64,000 nt of DNA, from positions 1-64,000 of the forward strand of contig NZ_PGUY01000022.1 of assembly GCF_002863585.1 (NCBI RefSeq), read 5' to 3'. The translations under genes and the position numbers were made by a program. The notes beneath the pieces are model-generated. The model was not told the DNA's origin. It did no database searches and saw nothing but the letters and a program-made list of their open reading frames with translations. Origin of the DNA: Peribacillus deserti (GTDB lineage Bacteria > Bacillota > Bacilli > Bacillales > DSM-1321). Of this stretch, positions 47,520 through 56,446 are shown one piece after another (the first letter of the stretch is position 1; the number at the start of each line of letters is the position of its first letter).

Positions 47520-47690
47520 TAAAAAGCTCCCAGTTGATGGCAGCTCGATACTAACTTTCTCTAAAAGGCGGTGCGGAAGCCTCCCGGCACGCCTCAAAGG
47601 TTTTCGTAATTTATATCCCCTGCTGGAGTCCCCCGTATCCGTCCAATCAACACAGGGTCCAAATCAACAAGTAACTAGAATATGGTCCTA
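47520..47690 (+). repeat. Dispersed repeat family A, degenerate copy (A6)
   Basis: CCCAGTTGATGGCAGCTCG, GCGGAAGCCTCCCGGCACGC, CCCTGCTGGAGTCCCCC and CCAATCAACACAGGGTCCA follow the family A order, with low similarity in the middle. Confidence 0.5.
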
Positions 47691-47721
47691 ATTAATAGAT
47701 AAAAAGCTTCCAACTTCCGTA

Positions 47722-47782
47722 ATTCCGGAATTTTCCGATATTCCGGTAAATAAACGTAATGGTTATTCCTTATTTCCGGAAA
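47722..47782. promoter_or_regulatory. Putative upstream activator sites for the sigma-54 regulator
   Basis: Two perfect palindromes, ATTCCGGAAT (47722-47731) and TTTCCGGAAA (47773-47782), with further TTCCG half-sites at 47714, 47734 and 47741. They lie 60-120 bp upstream of the sigma-54 promoter, the usual distance for enhancer-like sites. Confidence 0.65.
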
Positions 47783-47842
47783 ATCCATTTGTAAATGTTA
47801 CAATTTTCCGACTTTTATTCATATAATCCTCCTTTTTTATTT

Positions 47843-47858
47843 TGGCACGGAATTTGCA
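47843..47858 (+). promoter_or_regulatory. Sigma-54 (SigL) promoter of the hydroxybutyrate module
   Basis: TGGCACggaatTTGCA matches the consensus TGGCAC-N5-TTGCW without mismatch. GG (-24) and GC (-12) are separated by exactly 10 bp. Confidence 0.92.
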
Positions 47859-47957
47859 TTATAACGTTTAAGAGTTACCCAATTTTTTAAAAATTGAAAC
47901 TTTTCGGAGGTGTGAATCTGGAAAAAGTGAAGTTGACAAAAAGGCGTCTGCTTTTAA

Positions 47958-47972
47958 TTGTAAACGCTTACT
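47958..47972 (+). promoter_or_regulatory. cre site (CcpA)
   Basis: TTGTAAACGCTTACT fits WTGNAANCGNWNNCW at every defined position. It lies about 100 bp downstream of the sigma-54 promoter and 31 bp before the ATG, so CcpA would act as a roadblock. Confidence 0.8.
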
Positions 47973-48002
47973 GATTACTTATTGATAAAAGGGAGGATAT
48001 CT

Positions 48003-49445
48003 ATGGAGTTTGTAATCATACTGTTATCGCTTGGGCTGCTGATGTTTGTTGCATACAGAGGATTTTCCGTTATTCTTTTTGCTCCAATCTGCGCACTATT
48101 TGCTGTACTCTTAACTGAGCCCAGCCATGTACTGCCCTTTTTCTCTAATATCTTTATGGAGAAGATGGTTGGCTTTATAAAATCTTATTTCCCTGTTTTC
48201 CTGCTTGGAGCGATTTTTGGAAAAGTTGTAGAAATGTCTGGTATAGCTGAATCTATTGCTAAAACAATTGCAAAATTAGTTGGTGCAAAACGAGCTATTC
48301 TTGCTATTGTTTTGTTGGGAGCAATCCTGACTTACAGTGGTGTGAGCTTATTTGTAGTAGTATTTGCGGTATATCCATTTGCCGCCAACCTTTTTAGAGA
48401 GGCAAACATTCCAAAACGGTTAATTCCTGGGACAATTGCTCTTGGTGCCTTTACATTTACCATGGATGCTCTTCCAGGAACGCCGCAGATTCAAAACGTT
48501 ATCCCGACAACATTTTTTAAAACTGACATTTATGCTGCCCCGATCCTGGGTATTGTTGGTGGAGCCTTCATTTTAATTGTCGGGATGTTGTACCTTGAGC
48601 ATCAGCGTAAAAAAGCTGCTGCCGCTGGAGAAGGTTACACAGGGTTCGATTCGGAATTGGCTGCCGGGGAAGCGGGTACAGCCGCTAATCTCCAGCCTGA
48701 ACATGAAAAGATTCCGGTTGGAACTGCATCTCCTCTTAGACAGATACTTGCTTTTGTACCGCTTATTCTTGTAGGTGTAATGAATAAAATATTCACCATC
48801 TATCTTCCCAAATGGTATCCTGACGGCTTTGACTTTTCTGCTATAGGGTTAGAAGCATTCGGCAAGCTGGATACATCTGCGGTGGTTGCCATCTGGTCTG
48901 TTGAAATGGCTCTTGCAATCGGTATTATAGCGTCTATTCTTTTTGATTGGAAAAAGGTCACAACAAATTTCCAGGCCGGCTTAAATTTGAGCATAGCGGG
49001 AGCACTGCTTGCAGTGATGAATACAGCATCTGAATATGGATTCGGGGGAGTCATCTCTTCCCTGCCAGGATTTACAGCAGTAAGCAAGGGAATATCCGAA
49101 ACCTTTACGAACCCGCTAGTTAACGGGGCCATTACTACAACTACACTTGCTGGGGTAACTGGATCCGCATCCGGAGGCATGGGGATAGCGCTTGCTGCAA
49201 TGTCAGACAAATACCTGGCTGCCATCCAGGAATTTAATATCCCGCCGGAAGTTATGCACAGAGTCATTTCCATGGCATCCGGCGGGATGGATACGCTTCC
49301 GCATAACGGAGCAGTCATAACCCTGCTGGCTGTAACAGGACTTACACATAGACAGTCTTACAAAGATATCTTCGCTATTACGATATTGAAGACATTAACA
49401 GTATTCTTAATTATCGGGTTGTACAGCCTGACTGGCATTAAGTAA
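48003..49445 (+). CDS. GntP-family permease (probable 3-hydroxybutyrate or related organic acid)
   Basis: A 480-residue membrane protein with about 12 hydrophobic segments, beginning MEFVIILLSLGLLMFVAYRG. GntP-family features include GVSLFVVVFAVYPFA and TLPHNGAVITLLAVTGLTH near the C-terminus. The ATG has GGGAGG 7 nt upstream; an ATG seven codons earlier precedes that site. The substrate is inferred from the next gene (3-hydroxybutyrate dehydrogenase) and could also be another short organic acid. Driven by the sigma-54 promoter at 47843 and likely repressed by glucose through the cre site. Confidence 0.88.
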   Translation: MEFVIILLSLGLLMFVAYRGFSVILFAPICALFAVLLTEPSHVLPFFSNIFMEKMVGFIKSYFPVFLLGAIFGKVVEMSGIAESIAKTIAKLVGAKRAILAIVLLGAILTYSGVSLFVVVFAVYPFAANLFREANIPKRLIPGTIALGAFTFTMDALPGTPQIQNVIPTTFFKTDIYAAPILGIVGGAFILIVGMLYLEHQRKKAAAAGEGYTGFDSELAAGEAGTAANLQPEHEKIPVGTASPLRQILAFVPLILVGVMNKIFTIYLPKWYPDGFDFSAIGLEAFGKLDTSAVVAIWSVEMALAIGIIASILFDWKKVTTNFQAGLNLSIAGALLAVMNTASEYGFGGVISSLPGFTAVSKGISETFTNPLVNGAITTTTLAGVTGSASGGMGIALAAMSDKYLAAIQEFNIPPEVMHRVISMASGGMDTLPHNGAVITLLAVTGLTHRQSYKDIFAITILKTLTVFLIIGLYSLTGIK

Positions 49446-49525
49446 TATATTTAGAAAAACGGGGCAGGTCATCAGGCGGCATCGCATGGAAAGTATGCAG
49501 CTTATACGGTCCCATTTACTATAAG

Positions 49526-49557
49526 AGCAGAACCCTTCCTTGTAATCGGGTTCTGCT
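49526..49557. other. Hairpin between permease and dehydrogenase genes
   Basis: 10-bp stem AGCAGAACCC/GGGTTCTGCT with a 12-nt loop and no T-run after it. It may be a processing or stability element that sets the two gene products at different levels. Confidence 0.5.
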
Positions 49558-49589
49558 TATTAACTAAACAGCGTAGGAGGCAAATGATA

Positions 49590-50375
49590 ATGAAATACTT
49601 ATTAGAAAATAAAATCGCCTTAATTACTGGGGCAGGAAGCGGTATTGGACTGCAGATTGCAAAGGCATTCGCAGCTGAAGGAGCAAAGGTCATCTTATCA
49701 GATCTAAATGAAGCCGCAAGTAAGGAAGCAGCTTCCCAGTTAACTGCTGAGGGATTTGAAGCAATCGGACTAGCGTGTGATGTAACCAGTGAGGAAGCTA
49801 TGGAAAATTGTATAAAAGAGACTGTAAACCAATTTGGAAGGCTTGATATTTTAGTCAATAATGCTGGACTTCAATATGTTTCCCCAATTGAAGACTTCCC
49901 TACTGAAAAATTCGAACTGCTTATCAAGGTTATGCTGACAGCTCCATTCATGGCTATAAAACATGCCTTTCCAATTATGAAAAAGCAAGGATCAGGCAGA
50001 ATCATTAACATGGCTTCAATAAATGGACTGATAGGTTTTGCAGGGAAAGCAGCTTATAATAGCGCAAAACACGGTCTTATAGGACTTACAAAGGTATCTG
50101 CTTTAGAGGGAGCAGCCGATGGCATTACGGTGAATGCCCTCTGCCCAGGATACGTCGATACTCCGCTTGTCCGGAACCAGTTAAAGGATCTCGCGGCTAC
50201 TAGAAATGTTCCTCTTGAAAAGGTGATTGAAGAAGTTCTTTATCCTTTGGTCCCACAAAAGAGACTGTTGGACGTGTCCGAGATTGCTGACTATGCCATA
50301 TTCCTGGCAAGCGACAAGGCAAAGGGCGTCACAGGCCAGGCCTGTGTCCTGGACGGCGGTTATACGGTTCAATAA
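49590..50375 (+). CDS. 3-hydroxybutyrate dehydrogenase (short-chain dehydrogenase)
   Basis: Oxidises D-3-hydroxybutyrate to acetoacetate with NAD. Cofactor loop TGAGSGIG (residues 13-20), NNAG, catalytic Ser in NMASINGLIGF and Tyr-x3-Lys in YNSAKHG are complete. The downstream CPGYVDTPLV and Gln-ending C-terminus (LDGGYTVQ) are characteristic of this dehydrogenase. The ATG at 49590 has AGGAGG 9 nt upstream; the ATG at 49584 is too close. Length 261 residues. Second gene of the sigma-54 module. Confidence 0.88.
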   Translation: MKYLLENKIALITGAGSGIGLQIAKAFAAEGAKVILSDLNEAASKEAASQLTAEGFEAIGLACDVTSEEAMENCIKETVNQFGRLDILVNNAGLQYVSPIEDFPTEKFELLIKVMLTAPFMAIKHAFPIMKKQGSGRIINMASINGLIGFAGKAAYNSAKHGLIGLTKVSALEGAADGITVNALCPGYVDTPLVRNQLKDLAATRNVPLEKVIEEVLYPLVPQKRLLDVSEIADYAIFLASDKAKGVTGQACVLDGGYTVQ

Positions 50376-50471
50376 TACTGTTATTAGAATTTTTAGATTT
50401 CAGAGTGGTCAGGCCATCTTCTTTATTAGTATAATTAATCATTATGATATTTAGATAGGTGGCCTTCTTAT

Positions 50472-51884
50472 ATGAAAGCGCAGGGAATTGATATTCTTCC
50501 GGTGGAATGGATTAAAGAAGTCATTAATAATGTGGCTGAACGATTAGTGGTTGTAGATCGCAACGGGATCATTCGATATATGGATTCGGCTTATTGTGAC
50601 TTCCTGGATATAACCCCAATGGACGCCATAGGCAAACATGTAGATCAGGTTATCGAAAATACCCGCATGCATATCGTTGCTAATACCGGCATTCCGGAAT
50701 TATCGTCTGTGCAGCCAATAAAAGGCAGTGAGATGGTAGCAAACCGATATCCGCTATACGTGAATAATGAACTGGTTGGTGCGGCTGGAACCGTCATTTT
50801 CCGCAACCCTCAGGAGTGGCTGGATTACTCGGGCAGAATCCAGCCGCTCCTAGAGGAACTTCAGTATTATAAACGAAAGTTCGAAAAGGAACATAAAAGT
50901 AAATACAGATTCAGTGATCTTGTCGGCAGCAATCCCCGGTTTATGGAGGCCAAACAACTGGCTGAAAGAGGATCATACAGTCAGTCATCCATTTTAATAA
51001 TTGGGGAGTCCGGAACAGGGAAGGAGCTGTTTGCCCACAGTATCCACCAGAACAGCACTCGTTCGCATTATCCCTTCATTCGCGTCAATTGTGCCTCCAT
51101 TCCTGAAAACTTGCTGGAATCGGAGCTGTTTGGATATGAGGAAGGTGCTTTTACAGGAGCAAAAAGAGGCGGCAAAAAGGGGAAATTTGAACTCGGGCAT
51201 ATGGGAACTGTTTTTTTGGATGAAATCGGAGATATGCCTCTCCTCATGCAGAGCAAGCTGCTCCGAGTCCTTCAGGAAAAGGAAATCGAAAGAATTGGCG
51301 GGCAGAGCCCTAAGTCGGTAGACGTCCGTATTATTGCTGCAACACATAGAAATCTTGAAGAGATGGTTATGGAAGGAAAGTTCCGGCAGGATTTATACTA
51401 CCGCCTCAATGTACTGAAGGTCGAAATCCCGGCATTACGGGACAGAAGAGAAGATCTTCTGCCAATTGCCTATCTTCTTTTGAAAAAGCTGGAGAAAAAA
51501 TTCAACAGACAGGGCATCTATTTATCGAATGCAGTAGAATTGACCCTTGAATCACATTCCTGGCCGGGAAATATCCGCGAACTGGAAAATGTATTGGAGA
51601 GGGCCATTAACGTATTAGACGGCCGGGAAATCACCATGGAACATCTCCCTTTATACCTGCGCGACCAGGAAGATTCGGCAGGCGGCAGCTTTCCTTCGCT
51701 ATCTGCCAAGACCAACCAGGAGGAGCCGATCCAGCCTCTTAAGGATACAATGGCTGCTGTCGAAAAAGCAGCACTGGAAAGAGCGATTAATCTGGCTGAA
51801 GGAAATAAACAAAAAGCTGCTAAGATGCTTGGGATCAGCAAAACGAGCTTTTATGATAAGTGCAAACTTCATAACTTGCCCTAG
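50472..51884 (+). CDS. Sigma-54-dependent transcriptional activator (PAS, AAA+, Fis-type HTH)
   Basis: Enhancer-binding protein that opens sigma-54 promoters by ATP hydrolysis. Domains in order: PAS sensor (about residues 15-110, VVDRNGIIRYMDSAYCDFL); AAA+ core with Walker A GESGTGKE (178-185), sigma-54-contacting GAFTGA (225-230), Walker B-like VFLDEIGDMPL and the R-finger region; C-terminal Fis-type helix-turn-helix (GNKQKAAKMLGISKTSFYDK). Length 470 residues. Being next to the sigma-54-driven permease and dehydrogenase, it is probably their activator and may bind the TTCCGGAA sites. The PAS ligand is unknown. Confidence 0.95.
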   Translation: MKAQGIDILPVEWIKEVINNVAERLVVVDRNGIIRYMDSAYCDFLDITPMDAIGKHVDQVIENTRMHIVANTGIPELSSVQPIKGSEMVANRYPLYVNNELVGAAGTVIFRNPQEWLDYSGRIQPLLEELQYYKRKFEKEHKSKYRFSDLVGSNPRFMEAKQLAERGSYSQSSILIIGESGTGKELFAHSIHQNSTRSHYPFIRVNCASIPENLLESELFGYEEGAFTGAKRGGKKGKFELGHMGTVFLDEIGDMPLLMQSKLLRVLQEKEIERIGGQSPKSVDVRIIAATHRNLEEMVMEGKFRQDLYYRLNVLKVEIPALRDRREDLLPIAYLLLKKLEKKFNRQGIYLSNAVELTLESHSWPGNIRELENVLERAINVLDGREITMEHLPLYLRDQEDSAGGSFPSLSAKTNQEEPIQPLKDTMAAVEKAALERAINLAEGNKQKAAKMLGISKTSFYDKCKLHNLP

Positions 51885-52102
51885 CAGCTCTAACAAAAGC
51901 GCTGGCGCCCTTTGTTTTTAAACGATCTTCCACACAAAAAAATGCAGTGAGAAATGAACCCAGCAATAATAGAAATAAGAATAAGGTCCAAGGAGTCAGG
52001 TAAGGGATTCTACTTGCGGGTTGATAAAGCTAAAATAAGAAGTTTGCGAGTTTTTTTAGTCTGGAAATTTCCCCTTGACCTCACCAAATAGAATAGAGCC
52101 AT
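51885..52102. other. Intergenic after the activator
   Basis: No gene is visible here. From 52143 to 52286 there is a further short AT-rich stretch before the convergent HD-GYP gene, also empty. Confidence 0.4.
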
Positions 52103-52142
52103 AAATAAAAGCGAGAAGAAATGAATCTTCTCGCTTTTATTT
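52103..52142. terminator. Long hairpin terminator, bidirectional
   Basis: 17-bp stem: AAATAAAA plus GCGAGAAGA pairs with TCTTCTCGC plus TTTTATTT, loop 6 nt. U-rich tails on both strands. Confidence 0.88.
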
Positions 52143-52286
52143 GCCACTATTAAACTGTATATCCACAATCAATTACAACTGCAAACCTGTAACACTCTTC
52201 GCTATATCACTGGCCTAGAATAGAGTCTAATCAGCAATTTCAACAACTTCCCATTTTTCCATGGACCAGTGGAGATCCAGTCCCAG

Positions 52287-53228
52287 TTAAATCTGGGCTT
52301 GTTTCTGTTCCATTTTTTCAGAAAGCCTGCCATCCTGAATTAATACTTTTTCAAATGCATCTACTATATTAGCTTCATAATGCCGGTTCTTTAGGCTTTT
52401 TATTTCATTTATTGCTATTTCAGGGTCCATTCCCTTTCTATAGACGCGGTCAGACACCATAGCGTCGAAAGTGTCGGCGATTCCAATGATTTGTGCTTCA
52501 AGTGAAATCTCGCCACCCATCAGGCCACTTGGATAACCAGATCCATCAAGCCTTTCATGATGTTGTAAAATGATTTCTCCTATATGTGAATAATAAGTAG
52601 ATTTAACCATTTGGCAGCCGTCAGCCGAATGCTTCTTCAAAATCTCGAATTCTTCTGGTGTAAGTTTTCCTGGCTTGTTCAGGATATCTTCAGGTATATG
52701 GATTTTTCCGACATCATGGTAGACAGATGCAAAATAAAGGTTTTCCAGTATATCCTTAGACAGCTGGAGCTCTTTGGCTATTCTCAAAGAATATGCCTGT
52801 ACTCTAACACTGTGACTATACGTATAATGATCCTTCTCTTCAATCTGTTTAAGGACTTTAGTTAATTCCCCGACGCTTGCACTAACATAATGAAATGCAG
52901 GTTGAGTAGTGAACCAAAGCAGCTGCATATCTGTTTGTGCAAGAAAATAAGCCGGTTCCTTTAAATTATGGATATAGAAGTGTTCACCCGGCCGAAGAGA
53001 AATGCTTCTCTCTTTCGTTTCATATACACAAGTTCCTTCTATAATATAAAAAAATTCAAGTGTATTGGAAACATCACCAGGATAAAGATAAAAGGATTTC
53101 CCCATTCGTATTGTCTGGTAAATAACTTCAGATCCATCCCCTTTTGCTAAAAGGCGAAATTCCGTGGAATCAGGATTATTTGCCTTTTCAATAAATGTAT
53201 CCTTACTGCCCAGGTAGAGTCCTTCCAT
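52287..53228 (-). CDS. Cupin / HD-GYP domain protein, putative cyclic-di-GMP phosphodiesterase
   Basis: A 313-residue cytoplasmic protein. An N-terminal cupin-like barrel (about residues 45-115, FFYIIEGTCVYETKERSISL, then LRPGEHFYIHN) precedes an HD-GYP domain (about 130-300). The HD pair is HDVGKIHIPEDIL, the later metal ligands are in HHERLDGSGYPSGL, which retains the GYP signature. HD-GYP proteins break down cyclic di-GMP; the cupin may be the sensor. Ribosome binding site TGGAGGATAACG. Its neighbours do not tell its signal. Confidence 0.88.
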   Translation of the reverse strand: MEGLYLGSKDTFIEKANNPDSTEFRLLAKGDGSEVIYQTIRMGKSFYLYPGDVSNTLEFFYIIEGTCVYETKERSISLRPGEHFYIHNLKEPAYFLAQTDMQLLWFTTQPAFHYVSASVGELTKVLKQIEEKDHYTYSHSVRVQAYSLRIAKELQLSKDILENLYFASVYHDVGKIHIPEDILNKPGKLTPEEFEILKKHSADGCQMVKSTYYSHIGEIILQHHERLDGSGYPSGLMGGEISLEAQIIGIADTFDAMVSDRVYRKGMDPEIAINEIKSLKNRHYEANIVDAFEKVLIQDGRLSEKMEQKQAQI

Positions 53229-53246
53229 CGTTATCCTCCAGTAGTC

Positions 53247-53936
53247 TCAGCACCCAACTCTAATTGGATCTATCCAGACCCACCTTCCTCCTAATTTAAC
53301 CAGAGTCCAGTAAGCTTCGCAATAGATTCCCTTTTCTGCTGCTTTTTTAATAGCATCGTTGGACATCTTTAAAGTAGTGTCATATAAGTCATTTATTAAT
53401 TGATCAAGATCCTTAGTAAACTTGGCAGTTCTTTCTGTATACTTTTCTAATTTTTTATCAAGCATTTCTTCAAGTTTAGCAATCTTTTTATCAACTTTGT
53501 CTTTTTCTTTACCATCCACAGCCAAAAGCTCAGGCAATCTGGAATCAATCTCTGCTTGAATAGAAGCCAATTTATCTTCAATTTTAGAAGTTTCTGCTTC
53601 TACTTTGGCATTAATTTGCTCTATATCTACTTTTAATTCTTCAATTTTTTTGCTGTCATTGGTTTTACCAAGCTCGTTTTCTAATTTGTTCTTTTGGTCT
53701 TTTAGTTTAATTACTGTGTCGCCTTCTTCTATCTTCTGAATATCCTTTAGATACTGTGACTCCATTTCATCGGATTCAGATACAGCTTTAGTAATTTTTG
53801 CTTCAATATCCCTGTTGGTTTTTTCGATCATTTCCACCGTTTTTTCGTAGTCTTCGTTTGTCGCCGCAAATGTGCTTGTGGCAAAGGTTGCAGTTAAAAG
53901 AGCAGAAATAGATATTGCTAATAGCTTCTTAAACAT
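53247..53936 (-). CDS. Secreted coiled-coil protein, unknown function
   Basis: A signal peptide (MFKKLLAISISALLTATFATS, trimmed, ending TFA-ATN) precedes a 200-residue highly charged Lys/Glu coiled coil (about 25-200). The tail has two Cys residues (GIYCEAYWTLVKLGGRWVW, then VGC). The start at 53936 has AGGAGG 6 nt before it. No family is recognised. The aromatic tail after the coil suggests a surface-binding or folded head; only the signal peptide and coil are certain. Confidence 0.8.
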   Translation of the reverse strand: MFKKLLAISISALLTATFATSTFAATNEDYEKTVEMIEKTNRDIEAKITKAVSESDEMESQYLKDIQKIEEGDTVIKLKDQKNKLENELGKTNDSKKIEELKVDIEQINAKVEAETSKIEDKLASIQAEIDSRLPELLAVDGKEKDKVDKKIAKLEEMLDKKLEKYTERTAKFTKDLDQLINDLYDTTLKMSNDAIKKAAEKGIYCEAYWTLVKLGGRWVWIDPIRVGC

Positions 53937-54692
53937 AACATTTCCTCCTGGTATTTTCCGTATGGCCATTCTTGGGGTTGAGACACGGACGGGGGAAGTG
54001 TTTAGCAGCTGGCTGGCATAGTTAGTTTACTTTAGCCCCTTTAGCTTTGCGTCCTTATCTTTTCAAATAGGTTGCCAATAGGATATAAGATTTATAACTA
54101 TTATAATTATAATAGGACCATATTACCAGAAATATCGTTTGAAATTTCTAAAAATACACAAAACTTCTTATTTATCGACATCATCTTTTAAGAATTTTAG
54201 CAGGTTAATCTACACCCCTTTGACACGGTTTATATAATTTCTTTTAGTCACGATGTTTACGGAAAAACCGTGAAATTCTTTTATTAACAACTTCTTTTCC
54301 GAATCAAAAAATTTATCCATTTTTCAATTATCCATCGTTTATTTATTCTCTTACGCCTCATATTTTTATCACTGTGCGGAGACTTTCTTGGCATCCTTCT
54401 TTTATATGTAAAATTTGCAGTTATCCTAAATTCCTTGTTAAAACATGAGCTGGCAATCAATTAAACAGATGGAAGGTATAGTAAACTCTCTGCTTAGCAA
54501 ACCTTGAACCGCAAAATCCTCGATTCACCACAGATAATGCTGGCGCTGATAAGTTTTATTACATACTTTCTTACTTTAGAACAAAGCCGCTCTTGGAAAC
54601 ATTCCAAAAGCGGCTTTCTTTTACTCCTGTTATTCATTGCTCACTTAGAATCAACTCACACAATTGCTGTGTAAGTAAAGAATCAAAAAGAC
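53937..54692. other. Intergenic region, one orphan terminator
   Basis: About 750 bp without a gene. It holds AT-rich DNA and, at 54584-54619, a hairpin on the plus strand with no plus-strand gene before it. No family A or B repeat is seen. Confidence 0.5.
54584..54619 (+). terminator. Orphan hairpin terminator
   Basis: Left arm AAAGCCGCTCTTGGAA pairs with TTCCAAAAGCGGCTTT (one mismatch), with a 3-nt loop; the right flank CTTTT is U-rich on the plus strand. Confidence 0.7.
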
Positions 54693-55148
54693 TTATATAC
54701 TTAATACCTTTTTTTGTATTAAACCCTCTTCTGCTTCCGGCCAGTACACGGCTGCTTTGACATTGAGAGTCTCATCAATCAGAGCTGCGTCTTCCTTATT
54801 CTTAAGCAGGACTGCCTTAGGATATTTTTCATATTTATATCCTTCAATTAATATGAGGTCCGGGTTAAAGAAAGACATGAACTGTATCTTCCGTTCCAAA
54901 TCCCACTCTTTCACATTAGCAAGTAATTGAAGATCTCTCCGCCCTGCTGCAAGGGAAACAACAGCCCCTGCCTGAAGATATTTTTCGGAATCCTTTTGAT
55001 TTTCTCTAACAGCTAGAGGTCCCCCGTGGCCATGATGCTTTATAACTGCAGACTCTACACCTTTATCTTTCAGGGCTTGGATCAGGGCGGTTAACAGAGT
55101 TGTCTTCCCGGAATTCTGGAATCCGCAAATTTGAAAAATCGCCGTCAT
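54693..55148 (-). CDS. mobB: Molybdopterin-guanine dinucleotide biosynthesis adaptor MobB
   Basis: GTP-binding partner of MobA in Mo-cofactor synthesis. The P-loop is GFQNSGKTTLL (residues 9-19), with IKHHGHGG and DLILIEGYKYEKYPK typical of MobB. Length 151 residues. The ATG overlaps the moeA stop by 4 nt. Third gene of moaA-moeA-mobB. Confidence 0.93.
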   Translation of the reverse strand: MTAIFQICGFQNSGKTTLLTALIQALKDKGVESAVIKHHGHGGPLAVRENQKDSEKYLQAGAVVSLAAGRRDLQLLANVKEWDLERKIQFMSFFNPDLILIEGYKYEKYPKAVLLKNKEDAALIDETLNVKAAVYWPEAEEGLIQKKVLSI

Positions 55149-56419
55149 ACCCCCTTAAAGGCTCCTTTGCTGCCCTCATAATCCTCTAGCAGCAATACAT
55201 CCACGATATCTCCCTTTTGATATCCGCGTGTACCTGATGGGAGAACAATAAGAGCATTTGCTCCCGCAAGGCTCATTACTACACTTGATTTATCGAGGCC
55301 GGATGGCTCGGCTCTCAATTTCCCCTGTTCAAATGATAAGTTGCCCCTGATCAGACGGGTAAAAGGATTAGCTTTCGGGAAATCAACATTCAGCCATGCT
55401 TCTTCTCTTCGCAGATGCGGCTTGTCCGAGAACAGCTTTGTCCGGATCACCGGCCGTACAAAAAGCTCGAAGCCAACATAACAAGCGGAGGGATTTCCGG
55501 AAAGTCCATAAAGAATTTTACGGTCTAGTTTTGCAACAGTCGTAACGCTTCCCGGCCTCATGGCCACCTTATTAAATAACACGTCCGCTTCAAGCCGCTT
55601 ATAGATATCAGGCATAATATCGTAATCCCCAACGGAAACTCCGCCTGTGGTAATCAATATATCCACCTCGGTCAGCGCCTGCTTTATCGCAGAGTAGCAT
55701 ATGTCAATATCGTCTGGAAGCTGGCCATAATACTTTGCCTCTGCACCTGCCCTCTCAGCCTGGGCCTGAATCATATGTGCATTGCTATTCCTAATTTTAC
55801 CCGGCACTAATTCTTCTGAGACCTCCAGCAGCTCGGTCCCGGTAGCAAACAGGCCGATCACCGGCTTTTTGGCTGTCTTTACCTGATGATATCCAAAGGT
55901 GGCAAGCACGGCTACCACCCCGGGGTTGATGATTGTACCTTTTTGGACAAGCAATTCCCCTTGTTTTGCATCTTCCCCTTTAAAAGAGACATTTTCACCA
56001 CTGTGCTGTTTTCTTTTAATAGAGATATAGTCTTTATTATTTTTTTCGTATGTTTTAACTAGTTCCAGCATGATAACCGTATCTGCCCCATCCGGCATCT
56101 GGGCACCGGTCATGATGCGCGAAGCCTGAAAAGGACCTACCTTTTTCTCCGCAACCGTTCCTGCCGCCAGCTTTTCAATGACTTCAAATTCTATAGAGTT
56201 ACCTGTTTCCGCAAGTCGGGTATCCTCAGCACGAATAGCAAATCCATCATACGGGGACCGGTTGAAATGTGGAACATCATGCTTAGCCTTAATATCTTCA
56301 GCCAAAAATCGGTTTAAACTATCCTTTAATGGAACGATTTCCGTTTCCTGATCGATTTTGATATCCATAATTTTTCCAACAGCTTCATGGATGGGTAAAG
56401 GTTTACGTTTTTCAAGCAT
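55145..56419 (-). CDS. moeA: Molybdopterin molybdenumtransferase MoeA
   Basis: Inserts molybdate into adenylylated molybdopterin. Conserved stretches: FNRSPYDGFAIRAEDT, IMTGAQMPDGADTVIMLE, TTGGVSVGDYD and LSGNPSACYVGFELF, spread over domains I-IV in the normal order. Length 424 residues. It follows moaA by 27 nt. Confidence 0.95.
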   Translation of the reverse strand: MLEKRKPLPIHEAVGKIMDIKIDQETEIVPLKDSLNRFLAEDIKAKHDVPHFNRSPYDGFAIRAEDTRLAETGNSIEFEVIEKLAAGTVAEKKVGPFQASRIMTGAQMPDGADTVIMLELVKTYEKNNKDYISIKRKQHSGENVSFKGEDAKQGELLVQKGTIINPGVVAVLATFGYHQVKTAKKPVIGLFATGTELLEVSEELVPGKIRNSNAHMIQAQAERAGAEAKYYGQLPDDIDICYSAIKQALTEVDILITTGGVSVGDYDIMPDIYKRLEADVLFNKVAMRPGSVTTVAKLDRKILYGLSGNPSACYVGFELFVRPVIRTKLFSDKPHLRREEAWLNVDFPKANPFTRLIRGNLSFEQGKLRAEPSGLDKSSVVMSLAGANALIVLPSGTRGYQKGDIVDVLLLEDYEGSKGAFKGV

Positions 56420-56446
56420 GTTTAACTCTCCCGGAAATTAATATAT

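Noticed and set aside
54220-54238. Promoter TTGACA ... TATAAT for the possible small RNA
   Set aside because: The two boxes are separated by only 7 bp, far from the 16-18 bp needed.
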